Source: Hypsibius dujardini (taxonomy: Eukaryota; Tardigrada; Eutardigrada; Parachela; Hypsibiidae). From it: DNA of 21,960 nucleotides. Under the pieces are notes generated by a model, which had not been told where the DNA came from, did not search any database, and saw only the letters and a program-made list of their open reading frames with translations. Of the stretch, positions 9,334 through 20,509 are shown one piece after another. The DNA is taken from the NCBI GenBank assembly GCA_001579985.1, contig LRSR01012901.1:1-21960 (forward strand), read 5' to 3'. A program made the translations under genes and the position numbers. Position 1 is the first letter of the stretch, and every line of letters starts with the position of its first letter.

Positions 9334-12300
9334 CTATGTAGCAAACAAATACAAGGGAGTGAAGGAAGAAAGTTCAGATGGAGAAAGTCAGGTATTTGAC
9401 TTTATTTACAAATTTACAAATTTATATACATTTTTATAAATTTATGTATATACCTATATGTAAATTTACATATAAATTTATACAAATTTTTATATATTTT
9501 TTATATTATCATCTATACGTATTTATAAATTTAAAGACGCACAATTGCAATAGTGAGACGTCTTCAGTGACTGAAATTTTGCGTGTCTAAACGTCCAATA
9601 AAGACATCACTCGTGGGTATTTCATTTTTAATGCCTGCAGTAATTCTGACAGTCCCAATCAATTTTCAAATAATTACTTAAAATGACTGTAAGAGAATGC
9701 TACCAATTTTTTTTATACCTTTTATGGTATTATTGTGAAAAAATATCGAACTTCAATGTTAAATGTAATTTGAATTGCGATTTAGCTCTTTTGAAGTAAT
9801 TATTTAAGTATAAATTAATTGAATAACAAATTACAATCAATTCAAATTCAAATGACAATCAATTACAGAGTAATACATCGTGAATCAATTTACTCTGGTT
9901 TGATCATATAGACCATACACAAACTATAGATTTCCTGTATTAAGCATGCTGACAACGCTAAAAAAATTAACGTCCTGACGAAATCTTCAACAATGCTTGA
10001 AACGTTAACTTTGGATGATTTGATTCACGTTTCTGGTAGAGAACAAATGTTTTCTGTACACGATCACGCGAGGTAAATAATTTGTGAATGTTCCTCAACA
10101 TTACACATCTATGAAACAGTGGGTCAGACATGCAAGCCTCATAGAGATTGCTCATCGTGCTTTCAGGGCAGTTTTGTACATGGTGACCATTATATCACAC
10201 CAATAATAAATCAGGTAAGCTTTGATTACTGAGCGGCAAAGGAGGTGAAATAATGATAATTATAATTATTAGCAGATGCTGCTTGTCTATTGACTTCGTC
10301 AGACCTTTCAAAATCTGTAATTGTCTCATACTAAATTACTTCTTTGGGAAACCAAGAAGTGCGGTGAATTAGGTTCAACTTTCATACTTATAAGTGGTCG
10401 GGCTGACATTGATCCTTTCGGGTTCGCTGCCGGATTCGAATTTGTTGGCAATTGTTACGTTATTACCTGCAACGAATGTGGAAACAATTGTAGTTTCAAC
10501 CCTTTTATTCATTTATTTATATTAGATAATTGATACAGATAAAAAAATACGTTCCAAAAACTTTGTTTCAGTTTATTGTTATTTAAATAACACAATACAA
10601 TTTACAAAATACTAAACATATTTTTCATCTACCGCTAAAGTTTATCTAAAAACAACTATTTTATTTAAAAGAAAAGCCGAATGTTTCTCACTTGAAATAA
10701 AATTTTAAATAAGATGTCACAATTGCAAAAGTAAAATTACTGATGTTAAATATAAATATGCTTTTAAATATTGATTTATTTATTTGGCTTTAAGTAAAAT
10801 AAAAATTTATTTTATTAAAAAAGTAAAGTCAATTTGAAAGCCATTGAAAAGATCTGTTAAAAATACTTATACAAAGCTGCTTTCAATTTTTCACAAACAA
10901 TTTGACTTTTTGTGGAGTAGCAATTTGCCGTTTACCGAATAAACAATAGCGTGGCATTTTTATTCCGACCACCCCGGCCAGCACCGAGCCGGTATGCAGT
11001 CCAATCCGCATCTGTGTCACACAAAACACAATAATAAATTTGCCGGAAATCCTCACTTAATCCACCCCGATTGAGGGGATTCGCAAAGCAAAAAACCAAC
11101 GCAGCGCGCGTATACTTTAATGGTATTCCCGTCCGGTGCAATCTCCTGCTTAGCCAGACCCATCATCTTCAATGCCATCCAGGCCACGCATTGGGCGTGC
11201 CACGGCGCCGGACGATTATGCAGACCACCAACGCAGATAAAAGCATCCCCAATCGTTTCCAGCTGTTAACAAAACCCAGTGAAATAAGAGTCTGCAAAAG
11301 GAGCGAAAGAGGAATGCTCCCCGAAACTCGGGAGGATGTATTTTTAGGGCTAGTTAAGTAACTTGGATTTTCATCCGCACCAGTACTAATACAAGCGCTG
11401 TATAAGCTTCCTATCGTTTGCGTAGATTACGTAGATTAAATTATTATAGGCTCATGACATTTTTAATCAATTTCCACTGGGACGCCACATTTCAAAAATT
11501 AGTCGGGGATTTACTCGGCCCCAAAAACCTATATTTGTCTCCAACCCTTTTCTCGACACCGTAATGAATTAATAGAAAATTACGAACTTGGACAACAGCC
11601 TTCTTTTTTTGAAACATAACTCGCAACGACTGGTTCTTAACTGCCTCCTCCCAAAAGCTTTTCCTTATCATCTTATTAGTCTGATAATAATCAAACTAAT
11701 CATGCACCTTGTAGACGTCGCAGATGACGGTTTCAGCGTCGAATCGCGTGTACAGCCTGTTCAGCATGTCGATAACCTGTCCAATGGAACAATAACACCT
11801 GGGTTAAACGTAGTCCGGAATTGCGCAAAACACTTTTACAGCCAAATCTGAAGGAGACCACGTAAAATATGTAGAATGCATGTCAACTAAGCGTACCATC
11901 ATTGGAGTGGCAATACCACAAATGGCTGTGAATCCGACAATGTCGCTGAACAGCATCGTCACGTCGTCAATTGTTTCCGCCTCGACAGTCTGTCCGAGCC
12001 ACAACTTCCGTGCCACCTCTGCAAAGAAACAAGCACCGTGAGGAGTAGCACAAAACCAAACTAAACTACCAAATGTTTGTCAATAAAAAAATTAATGGGA
12101 AAAATATACAGTAACTATAAAATCAGTTAACTAACTTCAGATTAAATTAAAGTTCAAAATTTATTCCCTAAAAGATGCAAAATAAAATTATTTTATCCCT
12201 GGTTCTTTGATTAAATAAAAAACAAAATTGGTTGTTGGAAATTGATTTTCATACTTTGTTTTTTAGTTTTATCATGCTGATCGCGCCTCAGGAGGCGCTG

Positions 12301-15300
12301 AACCTTGGTATAACATTGTTGTGGAATTCCGTCTTTGCGTTGTTACGCTGCAGTAATCCCAATTTTCTACGAGAACTTTCGCATGAGGTCCGATCCGCAC
12401 CTTTGTGAAATGTTTTTGTTTTTCAGCCATGCATTTCTGCTGAACAATTACTTCCACGGCCAAGAAATCCCGTCAAATTATTCGTTAAGACTAAGTTTGA
12501 TGCCTTTCTCTCTCATTTTTATGCTTATAATTTTTACTGTTAGTCTATGCCAAATGTACTTTTGATCTTATCGCAAAGGTAAACGTCCATGGGGATCACT
12601 AACCTGGAGGGAAAATCAAATGCAGCAGGTCGACATTTTTCTGTCGCTCATCCTCAACCGCACGATTGGCCTCCTCGATGCTCGTTTTGAGCTTGTCCAT
12701 CCGTTTCTTCAGCCCGTCCTGCGCCTTGGTTTGCTCCCCCACCAAAATCACATCCCGTGTTGCATCATGGATGGGAATGTCCGAAATGTACAGGCCCCGT
12801 CCAGTCAGCTCCTCCAGCTTCTCTACCACCGGGGACCCGATGAAGATCATCAGAGCCGATTCAGGGCAGTAGTGCATCTGACCTTTAAGTTCCATGCCCT
12901 GTCGAAATTGCGTTGTTGAAAGATCATTTCCCAATGATAATAAAATTGTTAATTTATGTTTAGTGACTATTTGCTTAAATATCGTTTGCATTCAAGAAAA
13001 CTACTGTCATATTTTTATCTGTGTCAAAAACCTTGAAACTATTTGATACTACTTTCTTAAACTATCTTCTAATTCACTCTCTACGCAGTATTCATTTGAA
13101 ATATCGGTTTCATTGCAGGAATAACATTGACATTATAATTATTTAAAATAGGTAAATATTCTTAGTATATATATTTCTGCATGAAAATTCTATTTAATTT
13201 TAAAAAATGATCAGCAAATGATAATTTGAATTTTAAGTAAAACAATAAACATGTCCTCTACGCATTTAGATAAACATTATTAGGAGACGTTACCTGGAGG
13301 TTCTGCTGTTGACTACTCTGGATCTCACGGAGCGCAAGCCGGAAGGGCACGTGCATGGTCAGCATGATCTTGTCGAAAGTGACCGGCTCGAGGCGTGGGG
13401 AGATGATGTTGAAGTAGGTTAAGACGGAGAGGTCAGTGGCCAGCATGGAGGAGAAGATACGCAGCAGACCGACGCCCATCTGTTGAAGCTGCAGGTTCCG
13501 GTCGAACATGAAGTGAAACGGGAAGGCGGCGCAAAAGGCTGCTGGCTTCACCGGCAGATCGTTGGGGTCCTGCAAGCGTAATTAGAAGGGCTCATACTAA
13601 GTAATACGCGCTACTTCTATGGCATTCGTTATATCTCAGTGCAAATGAAGTGTATACATTTGGAATATTAGCAGTTGATGAGTAGCATTTGGTTCACCTA
13701 GAATTCGCATGCTATTAAACGCGGCTTTAAATCTGGAAGCGCAGATGAGTTGTGTACGACTAACGAGTTTACCTTGTTTGAGATTTTTTTTTAAATTTGT
13801 ATGCTGATTTTTGTATTGATTCGTATTCTAATTTAATTAATAGTGAGTGGTCAATTGATATGTACTACACAAATAAGACTGATATAATATAATAATACAA
13901 AGTTAACAATAATATAACAACTTCTATACTAATTTGTGTATTAGTTTTGTGTATTAGGATGTGTACTACAGTATAGTACCAGTATACTTTAGAGTAACGA
14001 GTTAGTTATTAATGATAAAACTGAAACCGTATTAAAATCAATAAATACAATCGGTTTTTTAAACGGTAGTGTGCAGGAGTTTCCTTTTTCTAATAAATCT
14101 ATTTTTTGAAGACAGAAGTTTCAGGCTGCTGGAACAAGTATAGAACAGAACACACACGAATAGAATGCTTGGCGCACCGAGTCAATCCCTTTGGCTCGTT
14201 CGCTGACTTGCTTCACACAACGATCGAGACAAGTGGCTTCAATTGGTCAGCCAAGTATTTCGGTCATGTGTCTATGTGTATGCAGGGGTCTTGCATTTAC
14301 ACACGACCACCTCGGCAATTCTTGACATGTGCGCACATTTTCAGCACTTTCAAATCTATTTTTTCAATCAATCAATCAATCAATCAATCGATCAATCATT
14401 CAATCAATTAGTTCCCGACATTTTGGAAAAACCAGGCTGCTGTTTACAATTTCGATGTTAAAGCACAAAATTCCTGCATCATGTGAACAGCCTGGAAAAG
14501 CGCGCGAGTTGAATTCAAATCCTCCCAGTCAAATTGATTAATTTCTGTTTGGTGTTTGCTGAACTTGCAAAGAACATAAGAATCTACAGCAAAAAAGGTA
14601 AAGAAAGTAAATTCAGCGGTCAATTGAAGTTTAATACGGTAACATAAGAAGCGCTCTCCTTGTACTAGCAAGGGGCCGTTTTTATATTTTTTGAATGGGA
14701 GATGTGGTCTCTCGCCGATGATTTTCTCCACGGAGCTGTAATTATTTGATGAAAATGCATCGGTAACACCAAACAGAAATAAATAAACTTGACTAGGAGA
14801 GTGGAGTAAATCCCTGGTGAGTAATGCTAATGCCCCAAAATAATATTTGTTGAATTCGAGTAGAGAACTGAAGTGGCAAAGAAGTCACATATTTTTCACA
14901 AGCGTTGTAAACTATGTCTACTCTTCGGTACAACAGTAAGTAGTAAGAAGGCAAGATTAATTGGGTTCCTGTACTTGACCACCACAGCCCTTATCAAATA
15001 GTGGCTTTATCAAATATGTGCTGAGTACTCGAGCTTACCTTGTAAATCGTAAGGTTGTTTTTGTGCAGTAATTCGTACCTGGGATAATTTTTCCGGATGA
15101 CGGTTCAACACCTTGGCCAGTTCGACCTTATGAGTAGCAGCTGCTGACACCGCGCCCATCGTCGTCGGCTCCCGGACCGTCACGCGAAACAGCAGATCCA
15201 AAACCGACGCTCCTTTAGTCGGCGCCCCGACAAAATTACTCACCACCACTTGGTTCTCTTTCAGGTCATCCCCATGCATCCCATCCACGCTGACCTGTAG

Positions 15301-18300
15301 GGATGAAAAACTAAGCTGTACTAAAACTAACAAAGCAGCTTTCCAGTAAATAATCTTTCTCTTTGATGACTCTTAATATAACTGGCATGAGCTAATTATT
15401 ATTCAGATGTCAGTAGACGGAGTTATAAGCCGAGTTTAGAAAGCTTCGCTGAACATTTTTGTTCATTTAAAACAATATCGCAAGCTCCGCCCCTGATCCC
15501 AAAAAATATTTGGCTGATACCAAACGACTCCAGATTGAATTTGGAAGAGGAAAATGTAAAAAAATCACATTTTATATATTTTTCTTAAAATCTCCATTTT
15601 TGCAGTGAACGTCAAGGAAAATGAGTTTTTCTAGTGTTTTTTCAACTTTGAGATATCACAGAAACTAATTTTGCCCAACTTTTTCGGCGTCATATATTTT
15701 TATATTCATTACAAATATACAGGTATAAATGAAAAAAATATTTCCAAATGATTCTGAATTTGGCACTTGAATAATTACCCAAGTAAGCCAAAGGGCTTAA
15801 CTTTTGTAAAATGTAATTAAAACTAAAATTAGCTAATGCCAAAATTTTAAAATATAAGCCTTTTCGGACCTTTGTTTTATTAACTGTTCCACATATGTTA
15901 ATTTCTGCTGTTCAAGTTGGCTGATAGAGATAGTAAAATTTTACTCAACCATTAGCAAAACTCCATGAAGTTCTAATGATAAATGTATTATTAGTTACGA
16001 TTTTTCTTATCTCAAAAAAAATTAAATTATTGTTGCTAACTCAAACGCAACGAGGAATACTAATACAATATTACTCCGCCAATTTGATTTATTAACTAAA
16101 CGCAGGCCAAGAGTTTAGCAGTTACAACTCATATAATAATAAAACAAAATATATCAATAACAAAAAACACGTATTTATTCTATTTTTGTTAATTTGTAGA
16201 TTTTAATTTCTAAACTTTTATCCTGTGTGCAATTAGTTAATTTTAATTAACTACAATTCAACAACAATTTAACTGTTTAACATTTAACAATTCAACTATT
16301 ATTAACAATTTAACTACAATTTAATTTTAATTAACTACAATTTATTTAATGGCAGTGGAGTTTATCTTCGGGTTCACAAATTGTAGATATTGCCCCTGAC
16401 CTGGACGCTGAAGACGCTGCTGGCGACTTGCTCCACCACACCGATCAGAAAATGCAGCAGATCGAGCGGTCGGTCCACATCGGTGGCGTACTGGATGTCG
16501 AGGTCGTCGCCGCGCGCCACACAGCGCACATACGGCGGCGACCAGCGGAACGTGCGAAACTCCTCCGCCTTGGCGAGATGGCCGTGAAAGCAGTCAAGGC
16601 TGCCGAAAAAGTCCTGAACCGTCGATCCGACGCAACGCAATGCGGAAGGGTACGCTTGGTAGGTAAGGGTAGCGAACTCCCGGCCGAGGCATTTCCACAG
16701 CTCCGGCATCGAGATGCCTACCGAAAAAATGTAATTCATTAATTTCATTTTTATAAATGCGTAAAATACTGTTTTTAAGAACAAAGAAGCTTACAGTTTC
16801 AAATTTAAAATCCACTGGAACATATAGACACAGTCCGAATATTTATATGGATTTTGCTACGATATATTTTCCTTAACGCTTAACCCACAAAGCGACCATT
16901 TTTAATTGGTTTGCGGTGGTATTTGTTTGAATTTTATATATAAGATTTAAGATATCGAAAAATTCTTCAATTGATGAAAGTTTTATTTCAAACCAAATGA
17001 CAGCAATTTTTTGCTGAAATCCAGCATTGCAGCAAAACAAGTTTAATTGAAAAGGTTTTCAATTGAAAATGAAGTAAAGAACCGACTTTACTTTAATTGT
17101 CTCCAAATAAAAACAATCGGAGAACATGATTTTACTTAAGCGGTAAGGAGTGTTATTTCCGGCAACAGTTTTAACTAAGGATATATGCAAACCTCGCGGA
17201 CATACCCAGTCGCCCATGGGCTCGACGGACGATGTCCGCGATCAGTTCTACGCCCTCAAAATCGTACGTTTGCCCAGCACCGGAGGGGTCCAAGACAAAT
17301 TGTTCCTCGCTGAGTGATAATTCCACTCTGTCAGGAAAGTAAAACTGCAAGTAAGGTACTGAGAAATCTGAGTCGTGTTGTCCGGAAGGCTTACCGCAAT
17401 GTGGCCCACAAATCCGGCGCTGCCCGAAGAATCACCGAACGCAGCGCTGCTCGTAAAAAGTTCGTCTGAAATGAGAGATTTGGTGGTGAAATATTGGGAC
17501 TGTCTACAATATGTGGGATCAACAACACGGCACACATTCGTTGTAGCAAACTGGCAAAAAAGGGGAAATCGGCGTTCATTGCAAAACGTGGTAAAAAATA
17601 TTTATTTCTCGTTTCAAGGAATATTTTTTCAAGCACAGAATGCAACACTTCTGTCCATGTTTCCATGTTTAAACAAACTTTCAAGACGGATTCGTCGTTA
17701 CTGTGAACTCAATAAAACAACCTTCATGTATTTATCTATAGCTATTTTAATTTAAAATTTTCCTTTCCTGAATGAAAGACGTTAATGCTATTATTATTGG
17801 AAACTTGGAGTGCTTGCCAACATTTGATGGATCACAATTGTTTTTTGGTAACAGCATCATGAACAACTTTGGAGTTTAGATCAATATATGCGGCCACTCA
17901 TTTCATACTTTGTTCATCACCAAGAATTAGTCCATTTGCAAATCAACCTATTAATGTCTCGGCTTTAGTTTTATAGTTGACTTAAAAACAAATTAAACTT
18001 CTTAGTTACTAATAATTTAACTAGGAAAAACTGAAAAATACCTAATATTATTCAACTAATTTCCACTAAAACTAGACTAAAAACGTTTGTTACAATAAAA
18101 ACTAAACTAAATAACTTTATATATATAATAACAAATTTTGAGTTAACTAAAAAGATTATCCATCTATATGTTACAAATACGTATCTCCGTATAACAAGCA
18201 GACAGCGATAGAAAAACACTTAAATCTCTTCAAGACGTTGGCGTTAAACTTCGCGCTTTATTTATCGATCTCATCCTCCGATATAAAGAGTTTCAAGTGT

Positions 18301-18603
18301 TTCTTCCCGCGCAGCTGTCGTTACACGCGTCAAGTGTAAAACATGTAATTGAGTCACCATTTGCATTTGCTATAACACTACCATGCCGTGTGTGTTGCTT
18401 ACTGGAATGAGAACAAAGGTCCCCACGGCCTTGGTCAGGTGTCGCAGATTCAGCCGTTTCGCTTCCCCATTCCCTCCGCCTCCCGTCGCGGGATCCGCTT
18501 CCGAGTCCGGGACGGGACTGTCGGATGTGGCGAGCCCGCTGTCGTGGTTGTTGTGGAGGAGCCCATTCGTGCCGTTGTGGCCCGAAAAGGGGCAGGTCAT
18601 TTT
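9075..18603 (-). CDS. Soluble guanylate cyclase alpha subunit (complete, 13 coding exons)
   Basis: One half of the cytosolic nitric-oxide receptor that makes cGMP from GTP; the family works as an alpha/beta heterodimer. Coding exons, 5' to 3': 18600-18403, 17465-17395, 17327-17206, 16717-16401, 15294-15079, 13569-13294, 12898-12604, 12018-11897, 11776-11708, 11262-11116, 11011-10936, 10466-10388, 9333-9075. All junctions are GT/AG, all phases agree, and the sum is 2247 nt (748 residues plus TAA); known alpha subunits are about 680-690 residues. Order: disordered Gly/Asp/Ser N-terminus (1-47), H-NOX-like region (about 50-240), HNOBA/PAS region with FPFHFMFD at 324-331, coiled coil (about 455-492), cyclase domain (about 500-699), extra tail with ten threonines. 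The cyclase domain has SDIVGFT and ETIGD, giving metal-binding Asp524 and Asp568. In this family the alpha subunit supplies both, so this is alpha rather than beta. The match to animal alpha subunits is read by eye across every exon. The beta-1 gene follows on the same strand. Confidence 0.95.
9395..9533. repeat. AT-rich low-complexity tract
   Basis: Repeated ATTTACAAATTT and ATTTATA words on both strands, in the last sGC alpha intron. No coding signal is seen; the 70-codon plus-strand frame here is compositional. Confidence 0.7.
10388..10466 (-). CDS. sGC alpha coding exon 12 (residues 637-663)
   Basis: A 79-nt exon, acceptor TTGCAG, donor AA|GTATGA. It encodes [17 protein letters not shown] and RINVSPTTY. 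Known alpha subunits usually have ESCS where this reads ESGS. The ANKFES signature separates alpha from beta (TSRTE in beta). Too short to show up as an open frame of its own on the coding strand. Confidence 0.95.
10936..11011 (-). CDS. sGC alpha coding exon 11 (residues 612-637)
   Basis: A 76-nt exon from GACACAG to G|GTAAAC, ends phase 1. It encodes [16 protein letters not shown] and KMPRYCLF, a near-invariant part of the class III cyclase domain. It follows an intron of only 104 nt. Confidence 0.96.
11116..11262 (-). CDS. sGC alpha coding exon 10 (second cyclase metal motif, residues 563-611)
   Basis: A 147-nt, 49-codon exon, phase 0 at both ends, from TTAACAG to AAA|GTATAC. It begins [15 protein letters not shown], with Asp568 as the second metal ligand; the usual Val before ETIGD is Leu here. 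It continues through [12 protein letters not shown] to DGNTIK. Confidence 0.95.
11708..11776 (-). CDS. sGC alpha coding exon 9 (residues 540-562)
   Basis: A 69-nt, 23-codon exon, phase 0 at both ends, from GGACAG to AAG|GTGCAT. It encodes [15 protein letters not shown] and CDVYK, the segment between the two metal-binding motifs of the cyclase domain. Confidence 0.94.
11897..12018 (-). CDS. sGC alpha coding exon 8 (first cyclase motif, residues 499-539)
   Basis: Acceptor TTTGCAG, donor ATG|GTACGC, ends phase 0. It encodes [15 protein letters not shown] and [15 protein letters not shown]. Asp524 in SDIVGFT is one of two aspartates that hold the catalytic magnesium ions; the beta-1 protein has SGIVGF here, which confirms alpha identity. 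Confidence 0.97.
12604..12898 (-). CDS. sGC alpha coding exon 7 (end of PAS region and coiled coil, residues 401-499)
   Basis: A 295-nt exon from GACAG| to G|GTTAGT, ends phase 1. It encodes GMELKGQM, the strongly conserved [17 protein letters not shown], then [18 protein letters not shown] and a heptad-like helix ending LLHLIFPP. This is the coiled coil that couples the sensor domains to the cyclase domain. Together with exon 6, among the clearest family matches in the window. Confidence 0.97.
13294..13569 (-). CDS. sGC alpha coding exon 6 (HNOBA/PAS region, residues 309-400)
   Basis: A 276-nt, 92-codon exon, phase 0 at both ends, between TTGCAG and CAG|GTAACG. It carries the family hallmark [10 protein letters not shown] (324-333), followed by [18 protein letters not shown] and [12 protein letters not shown]. 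In sGC the HNOBA/PAS domain mediates dimer contact between the subunits. Confidence 0.95.
14367..14408. repeat. (AATC)n microsatellite
   Basis: About ten copies of the tetranucleotide AATC with a few substitutions, in the 1509-nt intron between sGC alpha coding exons 5 and 6. Confidence 0.9.
15079..15294 (-). CDS. sGC alpha coding exon 5 (residues 237-308)
   Basis: A 216-nt, 72-codon exon, phase 0 at both ends, between CTACAG and CAG|GTACGA. It encodes [28 protein letters not shown] and the variable linker between the H-NOX-like and HNOBA/PAS regions (ending NRHPEKLSQ). Conservation is low here, as is usual for this linker. The open frame and fitting splice sites support it. Confidence 0.88.
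15481..15548. repeat. Single-arm copy of the foldback repeat in sGC alpha intron
   Basis: The reverse complement reads AATTCAATCTGGAGTCG, TTTGGTATCAGC, a T-run, then CAGGGGCGGAGCTTG, matching the arms of the element at 8184-8416. The similarity may extend weakly to about 15700. It lies in the 1106-nt intron between coding exons 4 and 5. Confidence 0.6.
16241..16342. repeat. Direct repeats in an sGC alpha intron
   Basis: TTTTAATTAACTACAATT occurs at 16241-16258 and again at 16325-16342. The stretch between is built from ACAATTYAACT-like units. Confidence 0.6.
16401..16717 (-). CDS. sGC alpha coding exon 4 (H-NOX-like core, residues 131-236)
   Basis: A 317-nt exon between CGGTAG and CAG|GTCAGG. 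It encodes [33 protein letters not shown] and the C-terminal H-NOX-like strand and helix. His175 (LDCFH) aligns with the haem-ligating His105 of beta-1 (LDALH). The position matching the beta YxSxR motif reads YATDV and lacks the Arg. The GC content is clearly higher than in the flanking introns. Confidence 0.93.
17206..17327 (-). CDS. sGC alpha coding exon 3 (residues 90-131)
   Basis: Acceptor CTGACAG, donor GG|GTATGT, ends phase 1. It encodes [10 protein letters not shown] through [10 protein letters not shown], corresponding to the alpha-type H-NOX helices before the GVPVEV-like segment of known alpha subunits. The preceding intron (17328-17394) is only 67 nt. Confidence 0.85.
17395..17465 (-). 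CDS. sGC alpha coding exon 2 (residues 67-90)
   Basis: A 71-nt exon between TTTCAG and GTAAGC. The phase-0 frame gives [11 protein letters not shown]..., a helix that continues exon 1. The alternative frame would put a stop in exon 3, which fixes the reading. It ends phase 2 and Arg90 is split. Short and weakly conserved, so it is the least certain of the 13 exons, but the phases on both sides require it. Confidence 0.75.
18403..18603 (-). CDS. sGC alpha coding exon 1 (residues 1-66, start codon)
   Basis: The ATG at 18598-18600 begins MTCPFSG, reminiscent of the CPFS near the N-terminus of vertebrate alpha subunits. A pyrimidine-rich acceptor (TTGTCAG) lies just three bases upstream (18604 onward), so the leader is spliced. 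Residues 1-47 are low complexity, with a Gly run at 40-43. From residue 50 the [12 protein letters not shown] helix resembles the start of the alpha H-NOX-like region. The exon ends ATT CCA before GTAAGC, phase 0. Confidence 0.85.
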
Positions 18604-18994
18604 CTGACAAGACAAAAAAACAAAACACTTAATAGTTGAACGCAATTTTAGTGAAGAAATAAAACGAAGAAAACAAGTGCAAATTATTTGTTGCATTCAT
18701 TTCGAAATGGCGTTAATAAACAATGAATCATGCAGAAGTTTGTTCGAAAAAACATAGACGTGTTCTTTAGGAAAAAAATAAACAGTTCTAAAATAATATC
18801 TTTTTTAATCGAGACTAAAGCAATGACGAACAAAGTCTAAAATACCAACAATTTATTTCAAACATTATTCATAGAAAAAAACCTAGCTTGAAAAAGCATG
18901 TAGTATGTTGTATGCAAAACAAAGCGTTGGTTGATCTTTGAATTACCAAACTGTTAACTGTACCCCCGCTAAAATTAGAACAGATTTCTCGTAC

Positions 18995-19330
18995 CTTTAG
19001 AAACAGGTCCCCAGGTTTTTAGGAAGGTGAACACACACACGGAGCCCGAGGTGCAGAAGAAGGAGAAAAAATTCACTTGCAAGCGGAACTAGCCTGCGAA
19101 TAAGCCAGTATGATGCGGTGCAGTGGTACATGTGCTCGGATGACAAGGAGTGAGTACGACAGGGAGGAACTCTCCGTGTCGTTGGGGTAGTGGAGAAATG
19201 AACGAGCGCTTCGCCTCCGCAACCGGATGGGTAATCGATTGACTGCCTCCTCCTCCCCTTGGTTGTCAGTCCTCTTGAGCTTAGTTGAGGAGCGACGAGC
19301 GAGCAAGAGGAAACCTTGCGTGGGGATCTC
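18995..19330 (-). other. Probable untranslated first exon and promoter side of sGC alpha
   Basis: Coding exon 1 has an acceptor only 3 nt upstream of its ATG, so an upstream leader exon is required. On the minus strand CTAAAG|GTACGAG at 18994 is a good donor and would give a 391-nt intron (18604-18994). The sequence above it (to about 19330) is more GC-rich than its surroundings. The upstream limit and transcription start are not visible. A 77-codon open frame on this strand (19073-19306) is probably incidental. Confidence 0.4.
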
Positions 19331-20089
19331 GCGTTCCTCGTTCGAACGTGCTCCGCTGTTGACGGAGGGGATGAAGCAAGGGGATTAGTTAAGGGGAAGT
19401 AAAGGGATTTTGTAACATTATTCCTTTTTTCACACTCATCAGCTCAAAACGAACCAAATTTTGATCAGAATCTCTTTCATCCCAAATTGGTCGCTAATGC
19501 CAAGATATTTTCCTAAATGTGACTTAAAACAAATTTAAAATTCAAGCCAAAACCATCTTGCAAATTGTTTTTGAATTTGCACTGTTTGGCGATCTAGCGT
19601 TGCTTAATTTTTCCTCTCGTCACAAGAGAGTTTGACGAGCCTCCGTTTAACTGAAAATTATTATGAGTGATTAATGCTGCTGCAATTCTTTCAGATGGGG
19701 CGGAATTTGCTGGTGTGATTTTTTCCGAACAAAATTCAGAAAGATTTCCAATTGGTTTTATTTTTGTTTCGACAAAATGTACTGGCTGGTGCATAAGTTA
19801 TGGATTGATACTTTCCCACGCTTTTTTGGAGGAAATCATTAGGCAATATCCCTGTCTACTCACTCTAGCACGACTGCAGCGGATGAAGAATGTGTTAGGG
19901 TACATGTATATAATTAGGGAATCGGATTACACCATCCTAGAAAACCCTTTTCTTTTCGCTTACCACCACGGGTACATCTTGACATGGTTTATTACCGCAC
20001 GAAGGAGGGTATCGAATTTAAGTATCGGGTAGGGGGTCACGAATACTGCGAACTTGTACCGTAATACTGATGCACGTCAAAGTACATGT

Positions 20090-20218
20090 ATACATGTGGC
20101 AAAAACCTTGCGCTGACCGAATTAAGCACTGTAACTTGGGGTTGTGTGAAACAGCCATGCGTCAAACGAGTATGATGGCTTAACTGGGTTAGCGCAAGGT
20201 TTTTGCCACGTGTGTATA
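20090..20218. repeat. Hairpin MITE-like element
   Basis: Arms of about 38 nt (20090-20127 and 20178-20218) share a perfect 20-nt core, GTGGCAAAAACCTTGCGCT plus one more paired base, around a 50-nt loop. No target duplication was identified. Confidence 0.75.
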
Positions 20219-20509
20219 TCTGTTGTGGAAGGATCGAGGTTATTATTTTGAATGCATCCAAATACCCGATCATATAATCGGGATATAGGACGATCTTATT
20301 TAGAACAATGTCTGAAAATTATTAAGATTCATTATTATAAATGATTAAGAAACTGGTTGACTTACCACTAAATTTATTTTTTGCCACCCCGACCCTACCC
20401 CGGCTTATTCAAAATTTTATAGGAAATCGTATATGCATAAAGAATTCCTTCTACACACTTGAGTAATTTTGTTGCAAATGGTCCCATAAATATGGTATTA
20501 GTAGGTATG

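Noticed and set aside
12620-12919. 99-codon plus-strand open frame
   Set aside because: Antisense shadow of sGC alpha exon 7, whose minus frame has [17 protein letters not shown].
16428-16742. 104-codon plus-strand open frame
   Set aside because: It is antisense to sGC alpha coding exon 4; the minus frame carries the conserved family sequence.
17248-17535. Alternative frame through sGC alpha exon 2 ([10 protein letters not shown]...)
   Set aside because: Its phase would introduce a stop in exon 3; the TNFLRAAL frame keeps all phases consistent.
17375-17755. 126-codon plus-strand open frame
   Set aside because: It overlaps sGC alpha exon 2 and the AT-rich intron, has no motif, and lacks codon character beyond the exon.
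19667-20032. 121-codon plus-strand frame
   Set aside because: The longest single frame in its region, but with no recognisable motif and no obvious splice or conservation support.
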